From positions 1 to 25,316 of the IMG/VR virus record IMGVR_UViG_3300007735_000526: DNA of 25,316 nucleotides, one strand, 5' to 3'. Below, one piece after another: positions 7,495 to 13,591 of the stretch. The number at the start of each line of letters is the position of its first letter. Position 1 is the stretch's first letter. The position numbers were made by a program, and so were the translations under genes. A model generated the notes under the pieces. That model was given only the letters and a program-made list of their open reading frames with translations. It had not been told where the DNA came from and ran no database searches. Source of the DNA: a virus.

Positions 7495-7644
7495 GTGAAA
7501 TAAGTTACTCAACCTCCTATTCACAATATTATTGCTACTACATTTGGAATATCTACTATAGATATTAAGTCTTATATTAACCTAAACTAAACACATCTTA
7601 GAACTGTGTTGTAACCTTTCCAAAGTTTTGTCTATACGGGTTAC
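7495..7644 (-). ncRNA. series of four hairpins, no ORF
   Basis: Between the lipoprotein gene and tRNA-like RNA A there is no gene (7467-7709) but four successive inverted repeats: GTGAA/TTCAC (7495-7524), an 8-bp perfect AATATCTA/TAGATATT with a 3-nt loop (7548-7566), AACACA/TGTGTT (7589-7610) and GTAACC/GGTTAC (7611-7644), the last two abutting. This density suggests a structured RNA transcribed with the unit. No known family recognised. Confidence 0.45.
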
Positions 7645-7709
7645 TTCCTCAGCATTGCCAAACCTTGTAATCATGTTACCGTTTAGTATTAATCAGTAAG
7701 TTTAAAAAA

Positions 7710-7856
7710 TTACTTTACAGAAGTTGTATCTGTTTTCATAGTGTCCGTAACTACATGTGTTGTATCCACAGTTGGTGTGTTATTTGATACATTAGACGTG
7801 CAAGAAACGGCAAACATGGTTGCGAACGCGATTGTAGCGAAAATTGTTTTTTTCAT
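7710..7856 (-). CDS. small lipoprotein
   Basis: 48 residues: MKKTIFATIAFATMFAVSC is a lipoprotein signal peptide with lipobox AVSC (Cys19), followed by ~29 Thr/Val/Asp-rich residues. The codons of the signal part are richer in G+C than neighbours (GCGAACGCGATTG), hinting at acquisition from a bacterial host. Expected to be anchored in the host envelope; superinfection exclusion or host-surface change are typical roles of phage lipoproteins but not shown here. It is the first gene after the promoter at 7995-8026 and is preceded by a structured leader. Confidence 0.75.
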   Translation of the reverse strand: MKKTIFATIAFATMFAVSCTSNVSNNTPTVDTTHVVTDTMKTDTTSVK

Positions 7857-7886
7857 TTTATTTGTTTTTAATTTAAATTTATAGTT

Positions 7887-7974
7887 AAGGTGATTAAGGC
7901 TTATAACGGGTGGTACACGAAACCGCCATTTAACCTATTCATAAGTACCTGTTAGGTACCTTAATCTTGACCTT
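7887..7974. promoter_or_regulatory. branched structured leader of lipoprotein gene
   Basis: Outer helix AAGGT and ATTAAGG (7887-7899) pairs with CCTTAAT and ACCTT (7959-7974). Inside are hairpins GGTGG/CCGCC (7909-7927) and GTACCT-GTT-AGGTAC (7945-7959). The promoter at 7995-8026 would place it in the 5' leader of the lipoprotein mRNA (minus strand). However, the one G-U pair and the TTTTTTAT run after the outer helix favour the plus strand, where it would look like an antisense RNA with its own terminator. Riboswitch-like in shape; no known class matched. Confidence 0.5.
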
Positions 7975-7994
7975 TTTTATCATTTCTTATACGA

Positions 7995-8026
7995 TAAATA
8001 TAACATCTTATTTTTGAAAAACCAAA
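7995..8026 (-). promoter_or_regulatory. Bacteroidetes-type promoter
   Basis: Minus strand -33 TTTG (8026-8023), 20-nt spacer, -7 TATATTTA (8002-7995). Drives the lipoprotein/tRNA/tmRNA unit. The -33 box begins just past the stop codon of the GIY-YIG gene. Confidence 0.8.
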
Positions 8027-8027
8027 C

Positions 8028-8486
8028 TTACTTATACTTTTCTCCAATTTTTGTTATAATATCTTTAGCTTCATTTATATTAATCTTAAAAAACTCACGC
8101 CGGTCATTTACTCTGTACTCATCTAAATATGAATGTATTTCTTTTTCTAAAACCATACCTTCATGACATTTAAATACAAACTCAACTTTATAAGGCAAAG
8201 CCACTCCAGTTGCTCTAGATATTTCTTTTGCTCTTTCTTCTGGAGGAGTAGATGTATAACCAATTTTTATTAGGTCAGGTATAGATTCATTAGATAAAAC
8301 ATATATCCAATATCTTCCCTCACTTTCAATAGATGAAATAAATTTCTTTCTATTAGTATAATATATAACATCTTCCCATCCTTCTTCAATGCTAGGTATT
8401 AATGTATAATATGCTGCCTCCCTACCTAAAATATCATCTTTTGTACTTATATATTCTTGTGCCTCTTCAGGCGTTAAATATTTCAT
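8028..8486 (-). CDS. GIY-YIG superfamily protein (T5orf172-type)
   Basis: 152 residues. From residue ~58: RYWIYVLSNESIPDLIKIGYT followed by PPEERAKEISRATGVALPYKVEFVF and a C-terminal EKEIHSYLDEYRVNDRREFFKI. This is the T5 orf172/MUG113 branch of the GIY-YIG nuclease fold: (W)IYVL...IKIGYT replaces GIY...YIG, R85-like Arg and a late Glu (KEIH) are the catalytic positions. N-terminal ~55 residues are a separate cap. Its ATG is immediately after the 3' end of a tRNA (1 nt), so its mRNA 5' end may be set by tRNA processing. Likely DNA-nicking or homing-related; a regulatory DNA-binding role is also known for this branch. Confidence 0.8.
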   Translation of the reverse strand: MKYLTPEEAQEYISTKDDILGREAAYYTLIPSIEEGWEDVIYYTNRKKFISSIESEGRYWIYVLSNESIPDLIKIGYTSTPPEERAKEISRATGVALPYKVEFVFKCHEGMVLEKEIHSYLDEYRVNDRREFFKININEAKDIITKIGEKYK

Positions 8487-8487
8487 G

Positions 8488-8561
8488 TGGACCCTACAGG
8501 GCTTGAACCTGTGACCCCCTGATTATGAGTCAGGTGCTCTAACCAACTGAGCTAAGGATCC
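8488..8561 (-). tRNA. tRNA-Met(CAU), elongator type
   Basis: Canonical cloverleaf: acceptor GGATCCT/AGGGTCC, D-arm AGCTCAGTTGGTTAGAGC, anticodon arm CTGAC-... with loop CTCATAA (anticodon CAT), variable GGGGTC, T-arm ACAGG-TTCAAGC-CCTGT, discriminator A; no encoded CCA. Closely resembles bacterial elongator tRNA-Met; Ile2 (lysidine-modified) cannot be fully excluded. Confidence 0.9.
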
Positions 8562-8576
8562 AAAAACCAACTTTTA

Positions 8577-9377
8577 TTAGTTGGCGTATTCTAATGCTAA
8601 ATCGTATAATTTCTCATTTAAAATCATGTCTTGGCGGAAATTTTTAATTTTACGAGCTTTACGGTTTTTGTTAGCGTAGCTGTAATTAAACATTCCATTT
8701 ACTAATTTCTCTTGAACAACATTAAATATACTCCATAAATCGTCTCCCTGATCTTCAATTCTAGTTGGTGTTAATAAACCATTTATATCAACACTGATAT
8801 TAGATAATTCATTTTCTGGAAAACGAGTTGATAATGCTTTAGTAGCAAATTCTTCAGCTTGGGCTCGATTTAATTTAGTCAATTTAAATTTATTCATCGA
8901 TTCAACAGTTAATGGTAATCTTTCAACCATTTCCTTAATTGTAGTTTGTAATGTTTCAAAATCATAACCGTAATGGCGGATTCTCATGTCTTCAAATTCT
9001 TGAGTTGAAACTACTAATCCATTTTCACATATCCTACGAAATAAACCAGCTGTAAATGTAAATGCGTTTTTTCCATCATGACTATTTGTTAATAGAATTT
9101 GTGGATAAACAACATCACCATCCTCACCATCAATCATTATATCGTTGTTACGAAACACAACTAAATGTTTTTGATATCCTATTTGTTTACGAGCTTTTAC
9201 TTCTTTAACATCTACCACATTCCATCCTAGTAAAGCCATGTCATCAATAACACGATTAGTTGGAATATGTGAATACTTTTCAGATGTTGAATCAGCTCCT
9301 TGTTCAGTGAATACAGAAGGTGCTTTTTTTCTGATTTGATCTTGAGTTAAAAACTCAGTGTTGTTGATGTTTAACAT
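8577..9377 (-). CDS. DUF932 (phage/plasmid-like) protein
   Basis: 266 residues. The segment PTNRVIDDMALLGWNVVDVKEVKARK (given here in part), then YQKHLVVFRN, PQILLTNSHDGKNAFTF and LFRRICENGLVV is the signature order of DUF932 proteins carried by many phages and plasmids. Biochemical role unknown. The last 40 residues are basic (NKNRKARKIKNFRQ). It has its own promoter (9403-9434) with a 26-nt leader, and the tRNA-Met lies 15 nt past its stop. Confidence 0.85.
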   Translation of the reverse strand: MLNINNTEFLTQDQIRKKAPSVFTEQGADSTSEKYSHIPTNRVIDDMALLGWNVVDVKEVKARKQIGYQKHLVVFRNNDIMIDGEDGDVVYPQILLTNSHDGKNAFTFTAGLFRRICENGLVVSTQEFEDMRIRHYGYDFETLQTTIKEMVERLPLTVESMNKFKLTKLNRAQAEEFATKALSTRFPENELSNISVDINGLLTPTRIEDQGDDLWSIFNVVQEKLVNGMFNYSYANKNRKARKIKNFRQDMILNEKLYDLALEYAN

Positions 9378-9402
9378 AACCTTTTATTTTTTTATTTATA
9401 CC

Positions 9403-9434
9403 TAAATATAAGTTAGTTGTTTTGAGAAACCAAA
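9403..9434 (-). promoter_or_regulatory. Bacteroidetes-type promoter for DUF932 gene
   Basis: -33 TTTG (9434-9431), 20-nt spacer, -7 TATATTTA (9410-9403), followed by GGTATAAATA. Begins 1 nt past the stop of clpP. Confidence 0.85.
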
Positions 9435-9435
9435 C

Positions 9436-9981
9436 TTACTTTAAAATAATTTTATCAATTATTCCATATTCTAATGCTTCTTCAGCATTCATATACCAAT
9501 CTTTATTTTTAGATTTAATAGATTTTAAATATTTTTTAGTTAAACTAGTATGTTTAAAAAGTAATGAATCACATATATTTTCAATTCTTTCCAACTCATG
9601 TAATTCATATTTATGATTAGTTAATTTAATAGTTCCTAAATCTAAACTACCTTCATGATACATGAATGTAGAATTAATACTAGCAGTACGATAATGACCT
9701 ACAGCCATTATTATAAACCCCATAGACATAGCAGCACCATAACATATAGTATGTACTGGAGTGATGCTATTTATTATAGCATCAATAATACCTAAACCAC
9801 GGTAAGTATCACCACCATATGAATTAATTATGAGACTAATAGGTTCCCTTTTATTTATATTTTTATTATTATCTATATAATTTATTTCATGTATAAAATG
9901 TATAATATCATTTGAATTTTCCTCATTAATATCACCTAATGTTATTATTCGATGTTTTATTTCTTCATCATTTTTTTTCAT
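9436..9981 (-). CDS. clpP: ClpP-like serine protease
   Basis: 181 residues, close to the usual ClpP length. NSYGGDTYRGLGIIDAI is the oxyanion/handle region; catalytic Ser86 in GAAMSMG, His109 in MYHE and Asp161 before NAEEALEYGIIDKI give a full ClpP triad. The N-terminal loop used for ATPase docking is short. Known family role: tetradecameric protease that degrades substrates delivered by an AAA+ unfoldase. No ClpX is in the window, so it may use the host's. Last gene of the operon starting at 12187. Possible link with the tmRNA-tagged proteins of the same phage. Confidence 0.88.
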   Translation of the reverse strand: MKKNDEEIKHRIITLGDINEENSNDIIHFIHEINYIDNNKNINKREPISLIINSYGGDTYRGLGIIDAIINSITPVHTICYGAAMSMGFIIMAVGHYRTASINSTFMYHEGSLDLGTIKLTNHKYELHELERIENICDSLLFKHTSLTKKYLKSIKSKNKDWYMNAEEALEYGIIDKIILK

Positions 9982-9991
9982 GATTTATGTT

Positions 9992-10096
9992 TTAATATTT
10001 CCTATTAAACTCTTTGTTTGCTTTGTATGCTACAATTAATGTAAGTGTTAGGAAAGTCCCCCCAACAATAGCGGCTGTTATTATACTTGTTATCAT
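9992..10096 (-). CDS. 34-aa single-pass membrane peptide
   Basis: MITSIITAAIVGGTFLTLTL then IVAYKANKEFNRKY: one membrane helix of ~22 residues followed by a short basic tail, the usual orientation of small inner-membrane proteins. It fills exactly the gap between clpP and the 4-TM protein (4 nt from the latter). Supported by composition and spacing only. Confidence 0.6.
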   Translation of the reverse strand: MITSIITAAIVGGTFLTLTLIVAYKANKEFNRKY

Positions 10097-10100
10097 TTTA

Positions 10101-10433
10101 TTAAAGTGTTTGTATTAATATAATTATGATGCTCAATAGTAAGCATATTAGTGTTTTTACGTTTACTGGTTCTTTAAATAACATTATACTCATCAATGTA
10201 AATACTATTATCCCAATTCCAAAACCAATTATTCTACTAGGCCATATTTGACCGTTATGGTATCTGACAATATACTCCACTGATTTAATGTAGCATATGG
10301 ATATAGGGATACTTGATAGGATTGTTAATATCGGATACTTTTGCATCAGGTGATATTTAATATTTCCTTGTAGTTGTATGAATGTTAGCACCTGTGCTAT
10401 TAATCCGTATATAATTCCTATTAGTAAATTCAT
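10101..10433 (-). CDS. four-TM small membrane protein, SMR/DMT-like
   Basis: 110 residues with four hydrophobic segments (about 3-20, 33-50, 65-84 and 91-109). Length, spacing and the helix-4 sequence (VKTLICLLLSIIIILIQ) after a short KEPVN turn recall small multidrug-resistance/DMT-fold proteins such as EmrE. The conserved helix-1 Glu of EmrE is not evident (QVLTFIQLQGN instead), so proton-coupled drug export is doubtful; a phage-specific relative is more likely. Stop/start overlap by one base with the 74-aa gene upstream. Confidence 0.55.
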   Translation of the reverse strand: MNLLIGIIYGLIAQVLTFIQLQGNIKYHLMQKYPILTILSSIPISICYIKSVEYIVRYHNGQIWPSRIIGFGIGIIVFTLMSIMLFKEPVNVKTLICLLLSIIIILIQTL

Positions 10434-10657
10434 TATTTTAAATTAAATTTTTTTTTAAAATCTTCATCGTTTCCCACAATATAAGAAATAATTAAAATCA
10501 TTAAATTTATAATACCTAAAATAGTCATTAGAAAAATAAGTGAAATATTTTCTTTTAAATTTGTTAATTTTAAATACCATTCATAGATTATTGGTCCCAT
10601 TGCAGTTTGTAATATTAACATAATTGTTAATAAACATCTAAATGTTGATACTTTCAT
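10433..10657 (-). CDS. two-TM small membrane protein
   Basis: 74 residues: helix 1 around residues 8-24 (LLTIMLILQTAMGPIIY), helix 2 around 40-62 (ISLIFLMTILGIINLMILIIS), basic C-terminus KKKFNLK. TAATG overlap with the 4-TM gene suggests the two proteins act as a pair, perhaps hetero-oligomeric. Unknown function. Confidence 0.65.
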   Translation of the reverse strand: MKVSTFRCLLTIMLILQTAMGPIIYEWYLKLTNLKENISLIFLMTILGIINLMILIISYIVGNDEDFKKKFNLK

Positions 10658-10662
10658 ATTTT

Positions 10663-11073
10663 TTAATATTTATGTACGGTTTCACAATTTTTAAAATCAA
10701 TCTCCCCATCAACGATAGTAAGTTTTGCTACTGATTTAGCACCATAACCATGACCTTTAATAGCATCTTCTAGTGTATTGGATAGATCACCTGCTGCATA
10801 ATCAGCATAAACATTAGTATATCTTACTTCTTCTTTAGATTCTAGTAACATGAATACGTCTAAAAAGCTATTGTTATCAGATGTATCGTATTTGCCATTT
10901 TTTGTTGTTGGGAAACATGAAAATCTTACACTTTCAAAAATTAAAGGATATTTACCCTCTATTTTCTTCTCACCAATAAGAAATGTTTTTTGACCATCTC
11001 TAGTTTCTAGCTTAGTTTCAGGATTAGCTTTGAAGTATTCATAATCGAATGGTACTTTTTTAATTTGTTTCAT
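10663..11073 (-). CDS. hypothetical protein, paralogue of 19535-19939
   Basis: 136 residues. Starts KKVPFDYEYFKANPETKLETRDG and contains DVFMLLESKEEVRYTNVY and GAKSVAKLTIVDGEIDF; each block aligns by eye with the 134-aa protein at 19535-19939 (KVPFNYEYFKSNPNTELETKNG, DIFMLIEVKETVNYVNVY, AISVAKIVTVNGKMTGF). A small alpha/beta domain of a phage-specific family with unknown role. ATGA overlap with the upstream gene. Confidence 0.7.
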   Translation of the reverse strand: MKQIKKVPFDYEYFKANPETKLETRDGQKTFLIGEKKIEGKYPLIFESVRFSCFPTTKNGKYDTSDNNSFLDVFMLLESKEEVRYTNVYADYAAGDLSNTLEDAIKGHGYGAKSVAKLTIVDGEIDFKNCETVHKY

Positions 11074-11675
11074 GGCTTTAAAATTTTAGTTATTAAAATT
11101 GAATTGTTTTTGTTGATTTTCGGTCTTAAATAATCACCTTGTGGTTCTTCGTAATCGTTTTCCATTTCAACTTCTACTTTTAATTGTATTGGTTTTTGTA
11201 TGGATTGTAAATAAGAAGCTACAAAAATATTCATACAATTATTTGCTTCTGTTCTGTGTTCAAATCCAGCGGTAAATGCGACATTTAATGCTTTTTCTAT
11301 CTCTTCCAAACTAAACATTTTATTAGTAATAGATTGGTGTGCTTTGAAACCTTTAATAAAACTTTCAATATCGGATTCTGATACACCGATAAACTCCATT
11401 TGTTTTGGCTCACACAAATCGAATGCCAACGACTCAACATCAACCCATCCATACTTATCTCTAAGTATTTGTTTTACTTTATCTGAATAATATAATGATG
11501 GCATAGAATCCAGACCTGCAATTATTTTTTTACAATTACCATCAGATGAATTATAAAATACTTCATCCACAATTATATTATGAGTGAAGTCATAATATTT
11601 ACTTCGAGGAGTTCTTTCTCCATCACTAACCAATATATTTCTACTATCTTTTAGTAGAATGAGTGTGTGTTCCAT
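11070..11675 (-). CDS. hypothetical protein of Bacteroidetes-phage type
   Basis: 201 residues, MEHTLILLKDSRNILVSDGE start, a central acidic half with FDLCEPKQMEFIGVSESDIE and helical segment KMFSLEEIEKALNVAFTAGF, and a basic C-terminus. This N-terminal/central layout is common among hypothetical genes of Bacteroidetes phages; no biochemical motif is seen. Overlaps its neighbour by 4 nt and lies 2 nt past the AT-hook gene. Confidence 0.65.
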   Translation of the reverse strand: MEHTLILLKDSRNILVSDGERTPRSKYYDFTHNIIVDEVFYNSSDGNCKKIIAGLDSMPSLYYSDKVKQILRDKYGWVDVESLAFDLCEPKQMEFIGVSESDIESFIKGFKAHQSITNKMFSLEEIEKALNVAFTAGFEHRTEANNCMNIFVASYLQSIQKPIQLKVEVEMENDYEEPQGDYLRPKINKNNSILITKILKP

Positions 11676-11677
11676 AT

Positions 11678-12187
11678 TTATATTTTTTTACGACGACCTC
11701 TTGGTTTCGGTGTTTTAATTCGGTTTTTTATTTCTTCTCGTTGCTCTGGAGTGTATTTAGATGGGCGACCTTTTTTACCACCTTTTTTCTCTAATTTGGC
11801 CTGTTCACGCTTAACTCGTTCTTCATCAGATAATGGCCTGCGCCCTTTCTTACCTGGTGTTTTAATTGGTTTTTCTTTAATTTCCTTGATATTTTCAGTT
11901 ATATCTAAATTTCGTATTCCTAAAACAAATGGATGTACAATAACTTGATCTAAATTGTAGTTGTATATTGACCCATCATTTTTATATACTTCAAATCCAC
12001 CATCTGGGAATGTTTTTTTATCTCCTGGCATGTACATGTCTTTTAAAATGAAATGTTCACTTGGTCTGTCAAAATAATCAGCCGGTAATACTCTTACAAA
12101 TTTAGCGAAATTCTTAAATTTGGATTCTACATCCTCATATACCTTATATGGTATGTAACCGTCTTTTAGTTTTTCTGTTATTCTCAT
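11678..12187 (-). CDS. AT-hook DNA-binding protein
   Basis: 169 residues from the ATG at 12187 (MRITEKLKDGYIPYKVYEDV). A longer form from 12223 is rejected because it would run through the promoter at 12193-12224. After an N-terminal alpha/beta domain, the last ~60 residues carry three AT-hook-like basic blocks (KKGRRPLS, KKGRPSKYT, KPRGRRKKI), which bind the minor groove of AT-rich DNA. The ATG is only 5 nt from the -7 box, so the mRNA is probably leaderless. First gene of the operon that ends with clpP; a host-takeover or nucleoid-acting role is inferred. Confidence 0.7.
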   Translation of the reverse strand: MRITEKLKDGYIPYKVYEDVESKFKNFAKFVRVLPADYFDRPSEHFILKDMYMPGDKKTFPDGGFEVYKNDGSIYNYNLDQVIVHPFVLGIRNLDITENIKEIKEKPIKTPGKKGRRPLSDEERVKREQAKLEKKGGKKGRPSKYTPEQREEIKNRIKTPKPRGRRKKI

Positions 12188-12192
12188 CTTTC

Positions 12193-12224
12193 CAAATATA
12201 AGTATATATTTTGGGGTAGCCAAA
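12193..12224 (-). promoter_or_regulatory. Bacteroidetes-type promoter, consensus -7
   Basis: -33 TTTG (12224-12221), 20-nt spacer, -7 TATATTTG (12200-12193), the exact TAnnTTTG consensus. The start codon begins 5 nt downstream of the -7 box. Confidence 0.85.
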
Positions 12225-12561
12225 CTTTTTTTAGAAATCCCCTTTTTGTGAATTTATGGTTTTTTGGAAATTTGGGTAATTCGAAAATGTGGGTAAATGA
12301 GTGGTGTGGTTGATGGATGGGGTAAGGTATATTTGTATATACAATCGGCGCGTAAAAATTATAAAGGATCTATTTTTACATATAACCCCCCAAACACATA
12401 TATATACCGTATATGGATAACAACGCGCGTGGGAGAATAATATATAATAATCACATTATATGTACGTACGTACGGCCCATATAAACAGGATAAAACGACG
12501 TAAATAATAAATACATAACCTACCCCACAATTATTGGGTTTGTGTTTTTTTCAACTTTTAG
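12225..12561. other. 337-nt non-coding region of unusual composition
   Basis: No gene is seen. On the plus strand it runs from G-rich (12260-12330, many GGG/TGG) to C-rich (CCCCCC near 12386, CCTACCCC near 12519) and contains words rare elsewhere in this AT-rich window: GGCGCG, ACGCGCG and a TACG triple repeat (12462-12474). A plus-strand TATATTTG (12328-12335) lacks a good -33 box. Candidate replication or packaging site, or simply a divergent spacer. Confidence 0.35.
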
Positions 12562-12673
12562 CAGTCAGGACAGGATTCGAACCTGTAATTGTGGTAACGA
12601 ACTGAGAACATCGCTTCCGGCTGCGAGTTACCACCCTTGTTCATTGGTGCGTCTACCATTCCGCCACCTGACT
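12562..12673 (-). ncRNA. tRNA-like RNA B (anticodon arm replaced by pseudoknot)
   Basis: 112 nt. Same ends as RNA A: AGTCAGG/CCTGACT acceptor, D-arm GCG-GAATGGTAGA-CGC, T-arm ACAGG-TTCGAAT-CCTGT, discriminator G, no CCA. Where the anticodon arm should start (CCAATGAACAAGG) no 5-bp/7-nt arm forms. A long helix GTGGTAAC (12634-12627) / GTTACCAC (12598-12591) lies before the T-arm with TCGC/GCGA inside, and GAACA upstream can pair with TGTTC (or GAAC with GTTC next to the second strand), giving an interleaved pseudoknot. D and T loops keep the bases for the tRNA elbow. Could not be read as a normal decoding tRNA. Confidence 0.75.
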
Positions 12674-12678
12674 ATATT

Positions 12679-12819
12679 TCACTTGAATGATATGTTGAAT
12701 ATGGAACTAATCCCTCCTGTACAAATGATACTCAAAAGTAGCAGTCCTAAGAAAATAACAATATAATAAAAAGGGTCAGTGTAGAAGTCATGCCACCAAA
12801 CTTTTATTTTCTTTTTCAT
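12679..12819 (-). CDS. 46-aa membrane protein between tRNA-like RNAs
   Basis: MKKKIKVWWHDFYTDPFYY then a ~22-residue membrane helix (IVIFLGLLLLSIICTGGISS) and a short tail. Starts 16 nt after the 3' end of RNA C with leader TAAAAATTAAAATA and ends 5 nt before the 5' end of RNA B. The strongly basic N-terminus and single helix indicate an inner-membrane protein. Too short for family assignment. Confidence 0.65.
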   Translation of the reverse strand: MKKKIKVWWHDFYTDPFYYIVIFLGLLLLSIICTGGISSIFNISFK

Positions 12820-12834
12820 TATTTTAATTTTTAG

Positions 12835-12946
12835 TAGTCAGGACAGGGTTCGAACCTGTATTTGTGATAACGAACTGAGAACATCGCTTCCGGCTGCGAG
12901 TTACCACCCTTGTTCATTGGTGCGTCTACCATTCCGCCACCTGACT
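12835..12946 (-). ncRNA. tRNA-like RNA C, near-copy of B
   Basis: 112 nt, almost identical to RNA B. Differences are informative: the second strand of the variable-arm helix reads GTTATCAC instead of GTTACCAC, changing a G-C to a G-U pair so that the helix is kept; the T-loop/stem reads TTCGAACCCTGT. Same acceptor, D-arm, pseudoknot and absent anticodon arm. Discriminator A, no CCA. Confidence 0.75.
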
Positions 12947-12953
12947 ATATCGT

Positions 12954-13121
12954 TCACCATCTTACATAAATGCTAAACACTGCAAGTGAAATAGCAAATA
13001 CGTGTTTTGTCGTTAGGGATTCAGTTCGTTGGTAGGAGATGCCTAGTTCAAACCACCACTCTTTAAAATTGTACCATTGGTCGGCATCACTTAACGTATG
13101 CCACATACATTCAATTTTCAT
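12954..13121 (-). CDS. 55-aa protein between tRNA-like RNAs
   Basis: MKIECMWHTLSDADQWYNFK, a Trp/Phe-rich middle (EWWFELGISY) and a hydrophobic C-terminal helix (VFAISLAVFSIYVRW), suggesting a tail-anchored or peripheral membrane protein. Leader TAAAAATTAAAGAT after RNA D matches the leader of the 46-aa gene, and its stop lies 7 nt before RNA C. Unknown function. Confidence 0.6.
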   Translation of the reverse strand: MKIECMWHTLSDADQWYNFKEWWFELGISYQRTESLTTKHVFAISLAVFSIYVRW

Positions 13122-13136
13122 ATCTTTAATTTTTAG

Positions 13137-13279
13137 TAGTCAGGACAGGGTTCGAACCTGTATAACCTATAATAGTTGGTGTAAGTTATTTAATCCATTA
13201 GATAAGGTAATCAATCCACTAACCAACATTGACAATCCCTCTCTTCTAACTTCTGCGTTTACCATTCCGCCACCTGACC
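13137..13279 (-). ncRNA. tRNA-like RNA D
   Basis: 143 nt. Acceptor GGTCAGG/CCTGACT (the first pair is G-U where the other copies have A-U), D-arm GCG-GAATGGTAAA-CGC, T-arm ACAGG-TTCGAAC-CCTGT. The inner region is unrelated in sequence to B/C but repeats their topology: variable-arm helix ATAACTT (13189-13183) / AGGTTAT (13168-13162), whose loop ACCAAC (13180-13175) pairs with upstream GTTGGT (13227-13222). No standard anticodon arm found. Discriminator A. Confidence 0.7.
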
Positions 13280-13286
13280 AAAAATT

Positions 13287-13370
13287 TTATATAAAAAATA
13301 AATGATAAATAATAAAAGGCGGCAATCCAATTATAAGGATTCTCACAAAGAAACGTGTTACTTTGTCCAT
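13287..13370 (-). CDS. 27-aa membrane peptide
   Basis: MDKVTRFFVRILIIGLPPFI then IYHLFFI: essentially one hydrophobic helix with a basic N-terminal turn. Its ATG follows the stop of the 66-aa gene by one nt and its stop is 7 nt before RNA D, the same spacing as for the 46- and 55-aa genes. The regular placement supports it. Confidence 0.5.
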   Translation of the reverse strand: MDKVTRFFVRILIIGLPPFIIYHLFFI

Positions 13371-13371
13371 G

Positions 13372-13572
13372 TTATGCAGTTATTTTACCATCAATTAAAT
13401 TGCCATCCCATTGTTCATAGATTGATTTGATTAAATCTAAGTCATAGCAATCTTCCCATGCTGAATCGCCACCGAATACGCATTCACCTCCATAAGTTCC
13501 GATTTTACAAATTCCAAAATGTCCTCCAATGTATTGGAATAATTCGTAGTCTAATTTGTTTACTTGTGTCAT
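13372..13572 (-). CDS. small acidic protein, unknown
   Basis: 66 residues from the ATG at 13572 (MTQVNKLDYELFQYIGGHFG). A longer form from 13620 is rejected because its start would lie in the terminator-like hairpin at 13599-13619. Rich in Gly and Asp with CKIGTYGGECVFGGDSAWED; two Cys might bind metal but there is no known motif. Heads the unit RNA D - 55 aa - RNA C - 46 aa - RNA B. Confidence 0.6.
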   Translation of the reverse strand: MTQVNKLDYELFQYIGGHFGICKIGTYGGECVFGGDSAWEDCYDLDLIKSIYEQWDGNLIDGKITA

Positions 13573-13591
13573 GTTAGTTTTTTTAAAAGTT

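Noticed and set aside
12188-12223. N-terminal extension of the AT-hook gene to 12223
   Set aside because: It runs through the -7 and -33 promoter boxes.
12562-13279. Group I intron-containing tRNA-Leu genes
   Set aside because: The inserts (about 50-125 nt) are too short for a group I core, no P4-P6 or P7 sequence is seen, and no split anticodon loop can be rebuilt.
12542-13305. Plus-strand ORFs overlapping RNAs B-D
   Set aside because: Their sequence (SQDRVRTC...) is the antisense reading of tRNA acceptor/T-arms, a common false ORF over tRNA genes.
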